NCBI RefSeq assembly: GCF_000224145.3
Contig: NW_004190436.2
Span: 30,774-94,773 of the forward strand
Direction: 5' to 3'
Source of the DNA: Ciona intestinalis
Lineage: Eukaryota; Chordata; Ascidiacea; Phlebobranchia; Cionidae
DNA: 64,000 nt
The notes under the pieces are model-generated. The model searched no databases and was not told where the DNA came from. It saw only the letters and a list, made by a program, of their open reading frames with translations. Positions within the stretch are counted from its first letter, which is position 1. Each line of letters opens with the position of its first letter. Below, piece after piece: positions 37,701 to 52,700 of the stretch. The position numbers and the translations under genes are program-made.

Positions 37701-40700
37701 GAAGGTTGGAAGAGGAGAGTTCAAAGAAAAAAGGAAGAAAGAGTAAGAGAGAAGAAACTGGAAAAAGAAGTGTCTCTGGTTTGTATATTAAATGTACCTT
37801 AAACCTATTAACTTTTGGTGCCATAACCGAGATGAATTCGGAGAATTTAACAGTGTTCTCGTTTTTATGAAGTTCGAACAATTCTCAGAACTCAGTAATA
37901 GTCAGGGTCAAGTGCCACGAAATACGTAACAGAGTTATGTATTTCATAGCATTTAATCCTAACTATCGGTAAGATAGTATATATTGCTTTATACTTTAAA
38001 CATATACAGGTTTAGATATTTTAGTTATAATATATTTAATTAATCCAATTCTATTGTCAAAACCTCCACTAAAAACATTTATCAAAACATTTCGACAGGC
38101 AAACAAGCAGATGGTGTTCCATCCGGCCCACCAGGTGGAGCTAAAGATAAAGGCCAACCCCTCAAGACAGTTGCATCCGTGGCCATCGTCGGGCAGCAGT
38201 CGTTACATGACATTGACAAACGACCCGAATCAAGAGCAACGGAGAGACCAGAATCAATTGCTGATGATGGAAAAAAGTTGGTTGTTTAAATGTTATTTAA
38301 AAGATATTTAACCTAACCCATGAGTTTAGCCAGGGTCGACCCATTACTCCAAAATCAAGACCATATTTATAAATATTATTGAATAAATAAATATGACTTA
38401 TTAATTCATGGTGGAAAATGACAGTAGTTATAACACGGGTGTTCTGTTTCATACACCTCGAGCCCGCTTACAAGTTACGGCGTATATAAAAATTTGTGAA
38501 TGGTTATTCTCCTGTATTGCCAACAATTGCAGTTTTTTCCTTAGCATTAATTACTATTTCGTTCCCACCAGAACAAAGAAAGGCAAAAATCGTCCGGTCT
38601 CGGAAGACGGACTGAAAGAATCGATTGATGATGTTAAAGATGACCGAAGTGATGCGGAGAAGATGATGCAGCAGAGATTCAAGCTCTTTGATCTTTCTCT
38701 CAAGGACCTCAGCAATGTATTAGAGCACTGGGATCGAAGTCAACTCATCGTCAATCGATCTTCAACACCAGAGGGCGGTGTTTCACTTGCTGTTGGAGAC
38801 GAGGATGGTATGTGTGAAAGTAGTTAACTGTTCATGCATATTATGTTTTCGCAAGGTATATTATAAGTCTAAAATAAATATTTTTGCATTTTTTTATTTT
38901 CTAGGATTAACATTTCATCTTCTCGCTTTAGTAGTTTCTGTCCTTTTACTCTGTGGTTACATGTAGAATATCTTTAGGTTTAACTCCTTAAAATGAGGAT
39001 AATGAACCAAATCTAGTCCCACATATAGAATAGTATAAACTGTATAGGATACTGTGTTGACAACTTTTAGAATAAATTAAAATTTGTATGTTGTGTATAT
39101 GGTTAAAATATTTGTGTGTTATAGGAGGTGGTGCGAATACTGCAACTTCTCGTGATAAGGCTCCTCCATCTGGAAAGAAAGGAAGCAAAAAGGAGAGAGA
39201 GAAGGAGAGATTGGAAAGAGAAAGGCAGGAAAAGGAGAGAGCTGAAAAAGAGAAAGCTGATCGGGAAAGAATCGAAAAAGAAAAAGCTGACAGAGAAAAA
39301 CAAAGAATGGAAGAAGTAAATATGGCTAACCATCATATTTGTTTGTTCTGTTAAAAAATATCATTCACATTGTTGGTATTTTATTATATATTTGTATATA
39401 TCTATGTTGCTACATTACTAGGGTGTTTATATGTTTTGCTTTAACTAATATATGATGTTATAACCTGACAATGAACATGAGGTAATAATCTCCCACAAAG
39501 TTACATATGTAGTACTTGTTAACGGGCTTATGTTGTATAAAACAAAACACTCATGTTATACCAACCATCGTTGCCCCCACCAAGGATAAATAAGTTAAAC
39601 CCATTTATTGATTCGTTCATTTATTCATAATGTTTATTGAGATGTCACTTCCAGGGAATTGAAGTTGATGGCCAAGGATCTGGTCAGTTTAATACAGCTG
39701 ATGTGTTTGATGGAATAGGAGTCCCACATATTCAACTCGATGCAAACGACCCTGAGAATCCATGCTGTAAACAAATTCTCGAATTAGGGAAACTACCCAC
39801 CGTTAATGATGTAAGCATTATGTTATTAGCCTTTTTTACTTCTTTAGTTTTTTCTGCATTGTTTGGTAAGTTTGTTTCAGGAAACATAAGTTACATATCT
39901 GGTAACCCCAAACGGGCATGTTGTGTATGGAACACAACACTCTGTGACTGTACCATAAATCATAAATAAATGAGTTAGATTTGTACCAACTCATTGACCC
40001 CACTTTATGTATTCAAAGCTTCATGTCGCTTTCATTTATCCATTCGTTCAATGTTTGTATTAAGTAGAATAAATTTGCTTAAGAAATATTTATTAGTTTA
40101 AAAAAACATAAGAAATATTTATTGGTTCATTAAAAAAAGCAAGTTACATTCATTCATTCATCCTCTCATTCAGGTGTTAGATGGCTTGGGTCTTGGACCA
40201 AAAGGTCCCCCAATTCCCCCACCAGCCATGTTCTCCGTCATCCCATTCCCTGTGAAGAGGAAACCACCTAGTGGTGATAAAGCGCAACACTACGAGTTCG
40301 TTGCTTCGAGTCCAGATGACCCGAACATTGGGGTTGATGACCAAGCTTCCAAGGAACCAGAACCACCACCGGAGGAGCCAACACCATCAGAAGTTACAAG
40401 GTGGTGAAATATTTAGATTGGGGGTCTAGGTGAAAAAGAAGTGGCTTATTAGATAATGTTTTAACTTTTTTTTCTTATTCTGGCCGAGCCACTGGGTACA
40501 AAAACAGAGCCAAACTGCTGTTAGTGCATGCAGAATGTTGCAGAAATACAATAAATGAGCAAATAGTCTATGTACATACACCACACCTCTCTTTTATTTT
40601 TATGTGGGTAAGGTTCTTCTATAGTGTGGCATGCTATGAAACCTGTGACTCGGAGTTGGCCTATTATGCCAACGGACATATGCTTTGTCATGTTTAAATT

Positions 40701-43700
40701 GTGACTAGAAAATAACTAAAAACAATTTCTGTTCTGCTATGGTGTAACAAAATTTTTTTTAAAACATTAAAAAATCTTTAAAGGTCTGAATCTCGCAAAG
40801 AAGACCCCGCACCCCCGAGTAGAAAGGGTAAAAACGCCCGAACTGGAACAGGTCGTAAATCTTCACCCCGTCGCAGCAGACGTGGGTCAACGGATGGGGG
40901 TAAAATATCCCCCCCTATACCCATAACCCCGGGATCTGAAGCTGACCAAAGCAGCGTGATGGGAGAGTCTTCGGATTTTAAAGTTGTGAAATTAAGCCAT
41001 TTTAGGTTGGTTTGTTATTTATGATTGTAGCTTGTTTTATGTCGGTACGTTTTACCTTTTTTTTACAACTGCTCAAATTTAAAAAAAAATCAATGGTAAA
41101 GCTTTGAATTTCTGAATCTGTGTTTTACCCTTTGTTTTATTTAAGCATTTAATAAACTTTAGCTTTAACCACAAAAAGTGAAAGGAAAAAAAGTTTATTA
41201 AAAGTTAATAATTTTATGACCAAGTCAAATGGCAAACCACTTATTAGAAAAACCAATGGGTTAAGAAGCACTGTTAACTTTAACATATACTCTGTCCACG
41301 CTCATTTTATAATTCATGAGCCTTAGCATCATCTCCTAATTGTTTTCTTAAGAATAACAGTTTTTAATTTGTAGTAAATATCCTTTTTTAAAGTCTACAT
41401 AATTAATAATTTTGACACTGGCAACCGATTTGTCCATTTAATCAAAAGATTTTAATCATTTAATGTAGCTTATTTGTTTGTTTTTTTTTGTTTTTTAAAA
41501 TAACTAAAATACATCCACACAGATGGGTGGTACCTGCTTATGGGGAAACTATTCTTCGTGTTCGCTTCAGTTCTGAAGAGCTTGGTCAGTTCGACCAAAC
41601 GCTCAACTTTGAGATTGTTGGGACTCGTCGGAGGTATCAGGTCTTCTGCAGAGGGGTTTGTTCCTTCCCCACCATCTGCAGGGAGCCAAGGATCGTGTTC
41701 CCGCATCGCAAGAAGACGAAACCACGTCCCGAGGAGACGGTAGCAAAGAAATATATCCTGCAGGAGGAAGTCTTTGAATTTGGTCCTTTGCTATGTGGAA
41801 AGACGAGAGAAAGGTTTATTTAACTACTTTAACTAATAAAACTAAACAATTTTTATGATTACAAATTTAGGTAAAATTATATTGTCAATTTGTTTGGAAA
41901 TTATTCTTTGTAATCAAAATACTTACATGGTTTTGCATAAGAAGAAAAATGTTAAGATAAAGATTATAAAAATTTAAAACCATTATCAATTTAAATACAC
42001 TAAAACAGAACATCCGTGTTTTCCGGTCAGGCAAGAATAAAGCAAGTTAAATACATACAATGAATGTTAAATGTAAAACACCTTCAACCCACCTAATTCC
42101 TTCAATTATTAAACCAGATACAAGGAAGGTCGCTACCCTGAAAATATGGAGCAACTTACAATAATGAACACCTCACCTCTCCCAGCTAATATTAGCTTCT
42201 GTTTCCAACATGACAGCAATGCAACAACATTTCTGCTGGATCCTCCAAATATAAGTCTAGAACCAAATGAATCTAAAGTAAGTTGCAAAGTTTTCCTTTA
42301 TTTGATCAAAATTATGCTTTTTTTAAGTTTATCAGTCTTGGTTTATTATCTGGGAAGTTTTTAAAAATATTGTTGTTTTTTGTTTTTAATATTATTAATA
42401 TTATTTTCAGATTTTTTAAGTATTGTTTGTAAAAAAAAACATATTTTATTTTCAGTTATAAACTACTGAATTATTTTTTTTGACTTATGTAGTCTAAATA
42501 ATAATTTAATATAATAATAATAACTTCATTTGTCTTTTCATTTACAACAGCGGAGATTAAAAAAAAAAAAACTTTTAAAACAGAAAAGACAGGATGTAGC
42601 GACCAAACAAAAGTTGTTAAAACACTGGTAAAAACATATTTACACCAAAAGCATGGTCGCTAATTTCTTAAATATTCCTATTTGATTTTAATTACCACAT
42701 TACTGTGTAGGCATTATCAGTATGGGCATATCCAAAGACAGCCGGTCGATTCATGGATTGCATTGTATGTTGTGTGCGTGAAAACCCAGAACCCATTTGT
42801 TTTAATGTTGCTTGCCATGGAGTTCGACCTGAGCTTGAACTTGACCGAAAACATCTGCATTTTGATAAGGTGGGTTGTGCTCAAAATGGCTTCCCTTTTA
42901 TGTAAGAAAAATGGGCCAGTGGATTACTCTGTTATATAAAGTCTCTACATTTTAAAGTTATTGTTGCATTAGTGATTTACCGTTTAAGTTTTCAAAACAA
43001 GAATTTTACACTCAGACAAGTGAGGACTATACTCTACACCAATTATAAAAACTAATTATTTTTGTCCTTGTTAGGTTCTCCTGCACAGGAAAGACACCCG
43101 TACATTATACCTCCGTAACAGCACCATGTTAGCTGTAGCATGGAAGGTGGCCGGCATGGAAAACATGGGAGATGATTTCTCACTGAACCAGGATGTTGGG
43201 GTGATTGAACCAAGATGTGAATTTGCGCTTCAACTTCATTTCCGAGCAACAAAAGCCATGAATTTGAAGAAGACAATCAGATTAGAGGTCAGTGGATGAT
43301 GCGTCGCTGTTTTAAATGTTTTTTATCTTTTATTTAATATGTAAAAAATAAAGATAAACCATACTAATGTGCAGTCTGGTTAACCATTTATAAATTCATT
43401 TTTTTTAGAGTTTTTTTAATTTTTTTTTAAATATCTTTTTACTTTTTCCCCTTTACTTTTATAGAAAAAATATTGAAGCCATAAAAGCAAGCTAAGGATA
43501 TGCAAAATTCAACTTATAATCAAGCATATTTGTTACAGATATCAGATGTTGAAAACATCATGGGTTTGGTACAAACAGAAAACGTTCAAGTTACAGCTGA
43601 AGCTTATGATGTTGCTCTTGACATGAGTTTCCCCAAAGGTGCAGATGGTGGATTAGATTTTGGTACAATACGTGTCATGGATGAATCAAAACAAACATGC

Positions 43701-46700
43701 TCACTCAAGAATAAAGGAAAATATGAGATTGGATTTAAGTAAGTTGGATAGGATGATTTTTTTACATCATAGCTTGATTTCTGTTTGCATTGCTGTTTTT
43801 CTTAAATTGAAATATTAAGATGTGTGGTACATTTCCAGCGGTTAGAGCGCTCTTAACAAGAGGGTACTGGGGAAAAGGCTTTGTACTGCTACAACAAAAA
43901 AACTATTTTAAGTTCACCAATAACTCGTAAGCAGGAGTTCCTAACATTTATTCATTACAAAGCAATGTGAAAGCTTTTTATTGTACCAGTTAGATGAAGC
44001 AGGCTTCGTCTCACCATATGAATATGTAATCAATTGTAGTTAATATGAATGTGGTTTTAACATGATTTCTATTTCCTGAAGCTTCTTGTTTGAGAAACAT
44101 GCCCCCAACTGCCCTCCAGTGGATGAGTTGTTCAGTGTTCTTCCTCAGAAAGGAACGCTGATTCCAAATGATCGTCCAACGCAGGTGATAACATTTTTTC
44201 AATTAAGCATGTTAAAGTTTGACATGAATTCTCATGTAGTGTTAGTGTAATTAACTATTTATTTACCAAACATATTTGTTTTATTTTACATTTAGGTTAA
44301 GTTAAAGTTTGTGTTAAATGCCATTTCTTTTTCATATTGTATCGTTTTGTTTTATGTGGTGCCTTTAATTGGTTGGGTGCATAATTTCTCAAAGTTTTAA
44401 GTTTAGGAGTACATAAGTTGCTTGTGGGTTGATTACATGATTGGACAGTTGATAAAATAGAAGCTTCATTTCTCAAAGAAGAAAATGTACATGTACCTTA
44501 CTTTTTAATTAGTTTGTCATTTAAAACCTTAAGAAAATAAGTTTTAAAGTCAAATAGTGAAATACAGGTTATTTTTAAACATTCCCATTTAACAGGTTCA
44601 AGTAATATTTCGATCTCGAACTGAAATTACAATTCGTGACGTTCCATTGTTGAAATGTCAAGTCATTGAACCAAACATTGGGGATGGAAAGGAAATAATT
44701 GCTTCGATTCCCATCAAATTGGCTGTAAGTATTTGCTGTGCCCTTTTTTTGCTTTGTGGCAGATTTTTATTGGCCTTTTTACAGTCAAAATACCATGTTA
44801 CGTTTCTGTTGTTATTTATTTTAAAACAACAGACCTTATCACAATAATTTTTTTTTCAAAGGTTCGAAGCTTGTTTACAAAGTATGTGATCTTCCCAAGC
44901 ACTGACATTAACTTTGGCCCAATGGTCATCAATACAAAGAAGACAAGAACATTTACCATTGAAAATAAAGGAGAATTTGATTTCAAGGTAATCTATGTTT
45001 TTTATTTAAACTAATTTGACTTGACTGTGCTATCATTATGGCCGTTCTTAGGCAGGACACTTAACAACTCTTGTTCTAACCCAATCAATTATGGCTTATC
45101 TAGATTGTCATTAGACAATAAAAGTTAACGAAATCAAAAAATATGGCCTACAATGTCACATATAAGCTGGCATGACTGTATCATTCAGAACACCCATCTA
45201 ATAATGACTATCGTTGACCTGCCACACTAGGATAAATAAATTCATTCACTCACTCCTATTACAAACAGTACACAATTGTGAAAATGATCCGGGAAGCCCC
45301 TAACGTGCGACCACGACCGATGGTTCTCGGTGGAAGACGAGCGAAGTCGAGAGATGGATCAAGCTCAAGTAGATCTGTTGGTATGTTTATATAATTTCTA
45401 TGTTCTCATTTTTTTCAGCACATGCTTGAGTGGTTAGAGGCTTGCATTGTAACTGAGAAACACAGGGTTTGATGCTCAACTTAGTTTATTGTGTCAATGG
45501 TTAAGACATGTAAAGCCATTTGCTTCAACCCAGTAGTCACCAAAAAAGTTATATAAAAAACAATTGCCCACGCCATACTGAAAAACTAATACCCATAGAG
45601 TTTTAATATTATTTCTTTTTTTGTTTCTATCCGATACTTTTACTCAAGTAGATTTTACCTACAGCGTCCCTTGTCTTTGTTGTTGTATTAATGTCTTTGT
45701 TGTTGTACGGAAAACGACAGTCGTTAGCACACAGGTTTAACACCTTGTGCCAGCTTACGAGTTACCATATGTATGTTACTTNNNNNNNNNNNNNNNNNNN
45801 NNNNNNNNNNNNNNNNNNNNNNNNNNNNNNNTTTTTTCATTTTTTTATGTGTGGCTGATAATTTGGACAACCCATTAGTGACCACTGGGTTGGAGCAATT
45901 GCCGTTAAGTGTCTTGCCAAGGATACATACACCGACAATGGTAGCAGAGTCGAGCCTTGAACCCACTATCTCTGGGTTACAGGCAGGAACACTAACCACT
46001 ATGTCACGGTGCCGAAAAATAATAAAACAACTGTTTAAAACCAAAGCGTTCTGATATAACCTTGCTATAACTAAAGTTGTATTTCTATTGTAGCTCGAGG
46101 GGGACGGGCAGCTTCAATCAGACAAGACATGGGATCAAACCAAACTCGTTTATTGGTTGGTACATTTACTGTGTACCCAGGATTTGGGACCATACTGCCT
46201 GGTGGTGTGCAGAATATTACTGTGGATAATGTGGCTGAAAACACAGGCAAATCTGAAGAGGTAAATACAAACAGCGTGTTATGAATGCTTTTCACTTCAT
46301 ATAGATTAAACTTTTAATGTACATCCTTTACATATTATGCGGCTTTAATTTTAATTCTATCATCTGTGCATATGTTTTATCATATCGGGCATTAACGAAT
46401 TATTTTTTGTTTTTTTAATATGCACATCTGGTGATCTGATATTAGGCTTTTGCAACCCACTATGAGTTTATTCTTGTAGTTCTCTAAAGCAATACTGTTT
46501 TATTTATCTATTTCATTCTTATGATGTTATAGTGACAGATATTTTGCTGTTATTTCCCATCTTTTTCCCTATGTTGTTTAAACATTCTCTTTTTTTATTA
46601 TATCAAAAGAATATGTTATGTATTTTACTCTAAACATATCTCTATGTTTATCTTTTCTAAAAAGTAAATGAAAATTATATTGTGTATCTTACCCCAAACA

Positions 46701-49700
46701 TATTTCTATCCTTATAGTTTCTGTCGATCGACATCAGTGATAGAGATCCCGTAGACAACGCATCGGGTATTCCATATCGTCTTCTTGCTGAAGGTTGTGT
46801 TCCAAGCATCAACACTGGTGATATTACATCAATATTTGAAGAACACAGGATTTGTAAGAATCTTCATGCTTTCTCTGACAGTCAGGAGGTGAGAAAATAT
46901 TGTTTTAAAAAAATTTATTGGAGTGCTTTTATATGAAAGTATTTGTTACACATTACTTGTAAATTTCGATATGCTAAATCACTATTTAGGCAGTAGGTAA
47001 ATACTGCGCCAATTTAAAAGTCAACTTTAATTTCATATCAAATTACATAGTAATTTGTTTTGTAAATTCGTTGTCTTTTACTGTAAGATATATGTATTTG
47101 GGATTTAACATTCACACATTTACTTTTCTAATATTTCTATCCTTAAAGCTTTTTAAGGTCACTGTTTTTCAGTTTATTCCATCTCTTTGCTGTATGACTG
47201 AAAAGATACATAAAAAACAAGTTTATAAAGTACTAAAAGTTACATTTCACACATTGTTTAAATATGTTCCAGTTCTTGGAAGGATCTGGAGTATATGGAG
47301 AGGAAGACGGAAAGTTTGTGTTTTGTAACGTGGTGGTTGGGAGAAAGTCATATGCGAGGTTCAAGATATCTAATACTAACAAGGTAGAATGATTCATTCA
47401 AGTCTGATTTCTCATTTACTATATATACCAAACCTAATATTAGTTGTATATATTTGCTGCCAGGCTCATTATAAGTTTGAAAGGTATCTTGTTATAATTT
47501 TTATTTGTGACCATAAAGAGGCGAATGTTTCTACTATCATGCAACATGATCAGATTTTGTTATTAAGTTTTTTGTCCAAGGACACATTGTCAGCTCTTGT
47601 AAGATCACAATTAAAAATATGCCAAAATTTTTGACTGTGATTAATTTGTAAGTGATTTTCCACTATATATGAATTTAATTTAAATAAATGTTTTAGAAAT
47701 TAAAGTAAATTTAATTTTCTTGGCACCAAGTTATAACAACTAAACTTCATTTATAATTTCTAGGTTGCGGTAGATGTATCAATAACAGTGAAAGCGTTAT
47801 CGAACAAAGTAGCTGCTCGTATTCATGATATATTTGAAGTTGAACCATCTAAGATACAAATCCAACCTCACAACTTCATGTACGCAACCGTATCATTCTG
47901 CCCGCCTGCCATGAACTCATACTCTTGTAACTTTGAAGTAAGTCCAAAAAATTTAAAAACAAAATTAATACTTTTCATTGAAATTAAAAAAAAAAGTGAT
48001 TTCTTTATATGTTTTGTTTGGTGCTTGTGTTCAAGAGTTAATGTCAAGTGTTTGGAATTGGAAAAAATGTTCACATTATTCTGACAACCACCACTGAGTT
48101 GGAGTAATGTACGTTAGGTGTATTGCCAAAAGATACATACCATCAGTTTTATATCAAGCAATAAATATGCCATCCTCCGGAATGAAAGCATCTAACCACT
48201 TGGCCAGGACTCCAGACTTTTTTTGAATATAAACTTTTCCGTAATTTTCCATAATGATAATATCAATAATACTATGTATATTGCCAGGCAAACGTGGATG
48301 GGTTACCAAGCAGTGTTGCCAAGGGTCGAAATTTATCCTTCGAGATAACTGGGGAGGGAAACCTTCCAAGAGTGACCGTGATGAGCCCTAAAGTTCGCAA
48401 CAAGAGCGGTGAACCACTTCTTGTGTTTCAACGCTTGCTGTTGCAAAGAACTGAAAGTCTGCCTCTGGTGTTGAAAAATGAAGGAACTTTTCCAAGCAAG
48501 GTGATTTATTTGATTCTACATGGTCGAGGTGGTCCTACAGGGTAACAGTCTGTTGGAGCTAAGATTTAGGCCAGTTGGCTTATTACCCCAACACCCAGGA
48601 TGCTACAACCGATTTATTGACGACTGGGTTGGACCGATGTCCACTAAATATCCTGGAAAAGGACGATAAGGCTATCAGATTTGTGTAAAAGTGCTGTTTG
48701 TGTAAAGACAACCAGTATGTGTTGGTTTATATTGCAACTTATTTCAAGTATTCTAATTTTACATGAGTTCGTTATGACGTAAGTTTACCAGACATCGTAA
48801 CCACACAATTTCTGTAAATTTGTTTAAATCTAAAATTAATTGACATCTTCCTGATTTCTATTGTATTCAGTAAACCAATCTGTTCTGTTCACACGCTAGT
48901 TAAGCTTCTCTAATAATGGGCTGTCCAAAGTTAAATATCTTGACGTGTATCAATACACTTGTCTTATATAACCACTATGAACAAGTGACATTCATTGAAT
49001 TTATTTTTACATTCCCAGGTCAACATTACACTTGAACAGCAGGTTATTCCTGATGATGATGATGCAAATGATGGGAAAGAATTCTCAGCTTACGTTCCTG
49101 ACTTTGCTTACAAACTTACCTCTGTTGGTGAAACAAGGGCTGTGTTTCCAATGCATAATACAAGGGATACAAGTAAGTGTGTGATTTGTTTAGCGTTTAG
49201 TTTCATGCTGAAGCAAAGAATAGTGTTCGATATAATGAGCCTTTTTTATTCTGTAAAATATGGGTGCGGTCCTAAAGTGTGGCATGGCATGGGAGATCTA
49301 GACAAGAGTTGGCTCAGTACCTCAGCACAGGGTGCTGAGACATATAAGTGACCTTGGTTGGAGCAATGTCCGTGAAATGTCTTGCTAAAAGACATTTCAA
49401 ATATGTGCACTAGGCCTACCTGCCTCCAGCCCAGAGGTTGTGGGTACAAGGCCTGATGCTGCTACTAATGTGTTGCTCCATCACACAAAAGAAATATGTT
49501 ATATTCACTTTTTCAATTTTAAGCATTTGTGAAGTAAAACTTTCCTAATCTTCATATGTTAATAATCATTTTATAGCTAGCTCATCTGGTATAAAACAAT
49601 GTGGTGCATTTCTGACGTTCCGTCTGTCATTTGGCAAAACTGAGTCAGAGAATGTTATTAATGAGTGTGAATAAGCTGTCATAAGCTTTCTTTATATTTT

Positions 49701-52700
49701 AATGAGCTTCCATAACCTTCCACATATATGTTAATAAAGTTCCATACCTTCTACAGGGAAATGGCCGTACACTGCAAGTGTTGTGTTAACTCCTGGTGAG
49801 GAAGCTCGCTTCAATGTTACCTTCACACCAATGATGTATCGGGTGTACAATGGACAAATAAAGATTTCAATTGTCGATAATTTGTTTGAGGAGCACAGGA
49901 TACAACTATATGGTGAAGGGTTTAAGGTTGGTTGGCGTTTTTATTTATTGGTGAAGTCTCGTGGCATATCCTGTCGGGGGGGGTTGGGGTTTTAGCCAGA
50001 TTTGGCGCAGTAACCCAGTTTTGTGTTTAACTGATTAAAATATATCAAAACAGATTGATTTGTCAATAGGGGGCTGTTAATATGTTATTCTGAAAGTTAA
50101 GGGCCTGGATGAATACTTAAATATAAGAGCTGATTTAAGCAGCTAAAGATACATTTTCTCTTACCAAAGTTGTATTAATATCTTGATATTAAATAATGTA
50201 ATGGTGTATTCCCTTTTTACTATATTTCTTATGAGTTCTTATTCAATAACAAAAAAACAAAGCTACATGCATGGTAACTCTTAACCAGGCACGAGTTGTA
50301 TAAAACAAAACACTTATTCGATAACAACTGTCGTTTCCACGCCACACGTGGATAAAATAAGTTACATTCAGGCATTTATTCCTAATAATCACACAGGATG
50401 ATGTCACATTCGACAATCTCCATAGTGATGGTGACATGGCGTCCCTCGCTGGTGACGATGGAATCATTGACACTGATGGTTTACCGAAACAAATGACTGC
50501 TGAACCAAGTTCTGGGGGTTCAGGGGGCAGGGGAGAGTCCCTAATGTTTGGTGATTGCGACGTGGGGGTTGCGAAAGATCGTTCGTTCATGCTGACAAAC
50601 CACTCACAAACTGATGCAGTTAGGTTCCAGTGGTCTGAACATGATAATGTGAAATTTGTTCCAACTGTTGGTCATATTCATCCAGGTTTGTTTTAGTTGT
50701 TTCTTCTTTCCGTGTTTTAATTGATTTTTCTGTCTATAAGATTAAACCTGTGAGTTTAGCAGCCACGCTTCTATTTATATCATTTTAGTAGTTTTTACTC
50801 CAGCGTGCTTTTAACAACGGGCGTTTTTCTGTTAATTCTCTTCTCTTTGTTGTTTAATTTATTTGATCTTCACTACTCTATTCCAAGATATAAATGCAAT
50901 TTTTAATCATAAATATTTGAGTAATAAGTCTCAATCAAATTGCGATCTAAGACAAAAATGTCTGACTCGTGATAATAAAATGCGATGGCGTTTACTTTAT
51001 GTAATTCTTTTCAAAGTATAAAACACACATTTTATCATGCAGGTTGTTCAAAAGATATCACCGTAACTTTTAAAGCTGATCAACCAGTGGAGTTAAAGAA
51101 AACAATCATCAAATGCTCATTGGTCAAAATTAATTTCCCTGGACCAATCGAAATGGTGAGGAAAAATTTAACTATTTGCTTCAATAATTTATGTGATAAT
51201 GTTAAATAAATATATTTATGTGCTTAAAAAAATGTTTTGTAAGCGCTTCATACAGTTTTCTGTTTCATTAATACATTTTTATACTTTTATTAAAGAGAGT
51301 AAGACTTCTGTTGTTGCTACTAGGCGTAATGTAATATAAAAGTAATTGTTGTTTCTGGTAAAAAATATAAGTTTTATTTTATACCAATGTTTTATCCATC
51401 ATAATATCTGTATGGTGTGTTGCCATATGGCAGATATACCCTTAGTATTGTAAAATTTATGTTTTTTATAATATTTTTTTTTTCTCAAAGAGGTATTTAT
51501 TTTACAGTATAAACTGGTATGTAGTTTTTAGTTTGACTTAAGAAATAACATTTTGTATGGGTTTAACTTAACATATATTTTGTTAACAAAATTTAACATT
51601 TGGATATTTTCCAGGTAACAGATTGGGATGATAGAATGAGAACAGTCAAGTGGGTTGATGTGGCTTCTCTTGATCCAAAGAAAGCTGGGAGCAGACCTGC
51701 TAAGAAAAAGGTGGGTGTGATCAATTAAATTAACATATATTTAGGTTTAACGTTTTAAAATGGTGGATGTTGAATGGCTTTATTTGTCTTTGCGTTCACG
51801 ATAACAAAAATCAAAGAAAAAAACAAAAAATTGGGAAGTTATGGTAAAACGACATGCAATATAACATGCTTATGGATATGGATAAACGGAAGTAAAAAAA
51901 TTAGAAAACGGGCTTGACTCTTAAACCTTACGAATAGTATTTAACTTCTCTTAGTATGATATGGTTGGTGTGCTATTTCACTCTTTCACTATTGAATAAT
52001 GAGATACTCAAATGTCAAATGTGTGATTTTCATACAAGACATATTTTAAAAGTTCTTTGAAAAACTACATCATCACTAAACAGGTATTTATTACAAAGTT
52101 TCTTTTACAGATAATTGAAACTGAAAAAGAGCCTGACCACCTGGTGGCGGAAGAGAGCTCGAGGTGTCTTGAATTGTTTGCATGGGCAAAAAGTGACCAT
52201 GCCAAGTTAGATTGCGATACAACCTCTATTACGTTTAAAGACACACTAATGTTCCAAGCAAGACTGTTTGAGTGAGTAGTCATTAATCTTATTATGGCTT
52301 TTGAATGCAAAATTTTAACGTTTAATGATTAAGTATCGCACATTGTAACACTTTTATCATGAATCATTAATTTCGCGTGTTGGAGCAACTCAAGGAGTTA
52401 TTACACAAGTGATGTTTAGATTTTTTTACTTTTTCCTTATTAAAATTAGTGTCTCTAGAAAAGCACATTTATGCACAAAAATGCTGTTTTATTATAAATC
52501 TAACTGGAGTGGTTTTTGTAACAACCTTTCTCATCATATTAATAGAACTTGTGCAGTTTTAAAATTGGATTGTTTTTTGTTTCAGATTTACAATGTGCAA
52601 CACTGGTCAAGTAGCATTGCAATACGATTGGCAGTTAGTTATGGAAGCACTGTCTATACCTGGCACCACATCTTGCTCAACTGATTTGGATGGAAGGCCT

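Noticed and set aside
37386..39336. Minus-strand open frames opposite the charged linker exons
   Set aside because: Rich in Leu, Ser and Phe as expected for the reverse of GA-rich coiled-coil exons; no splice or homology support.
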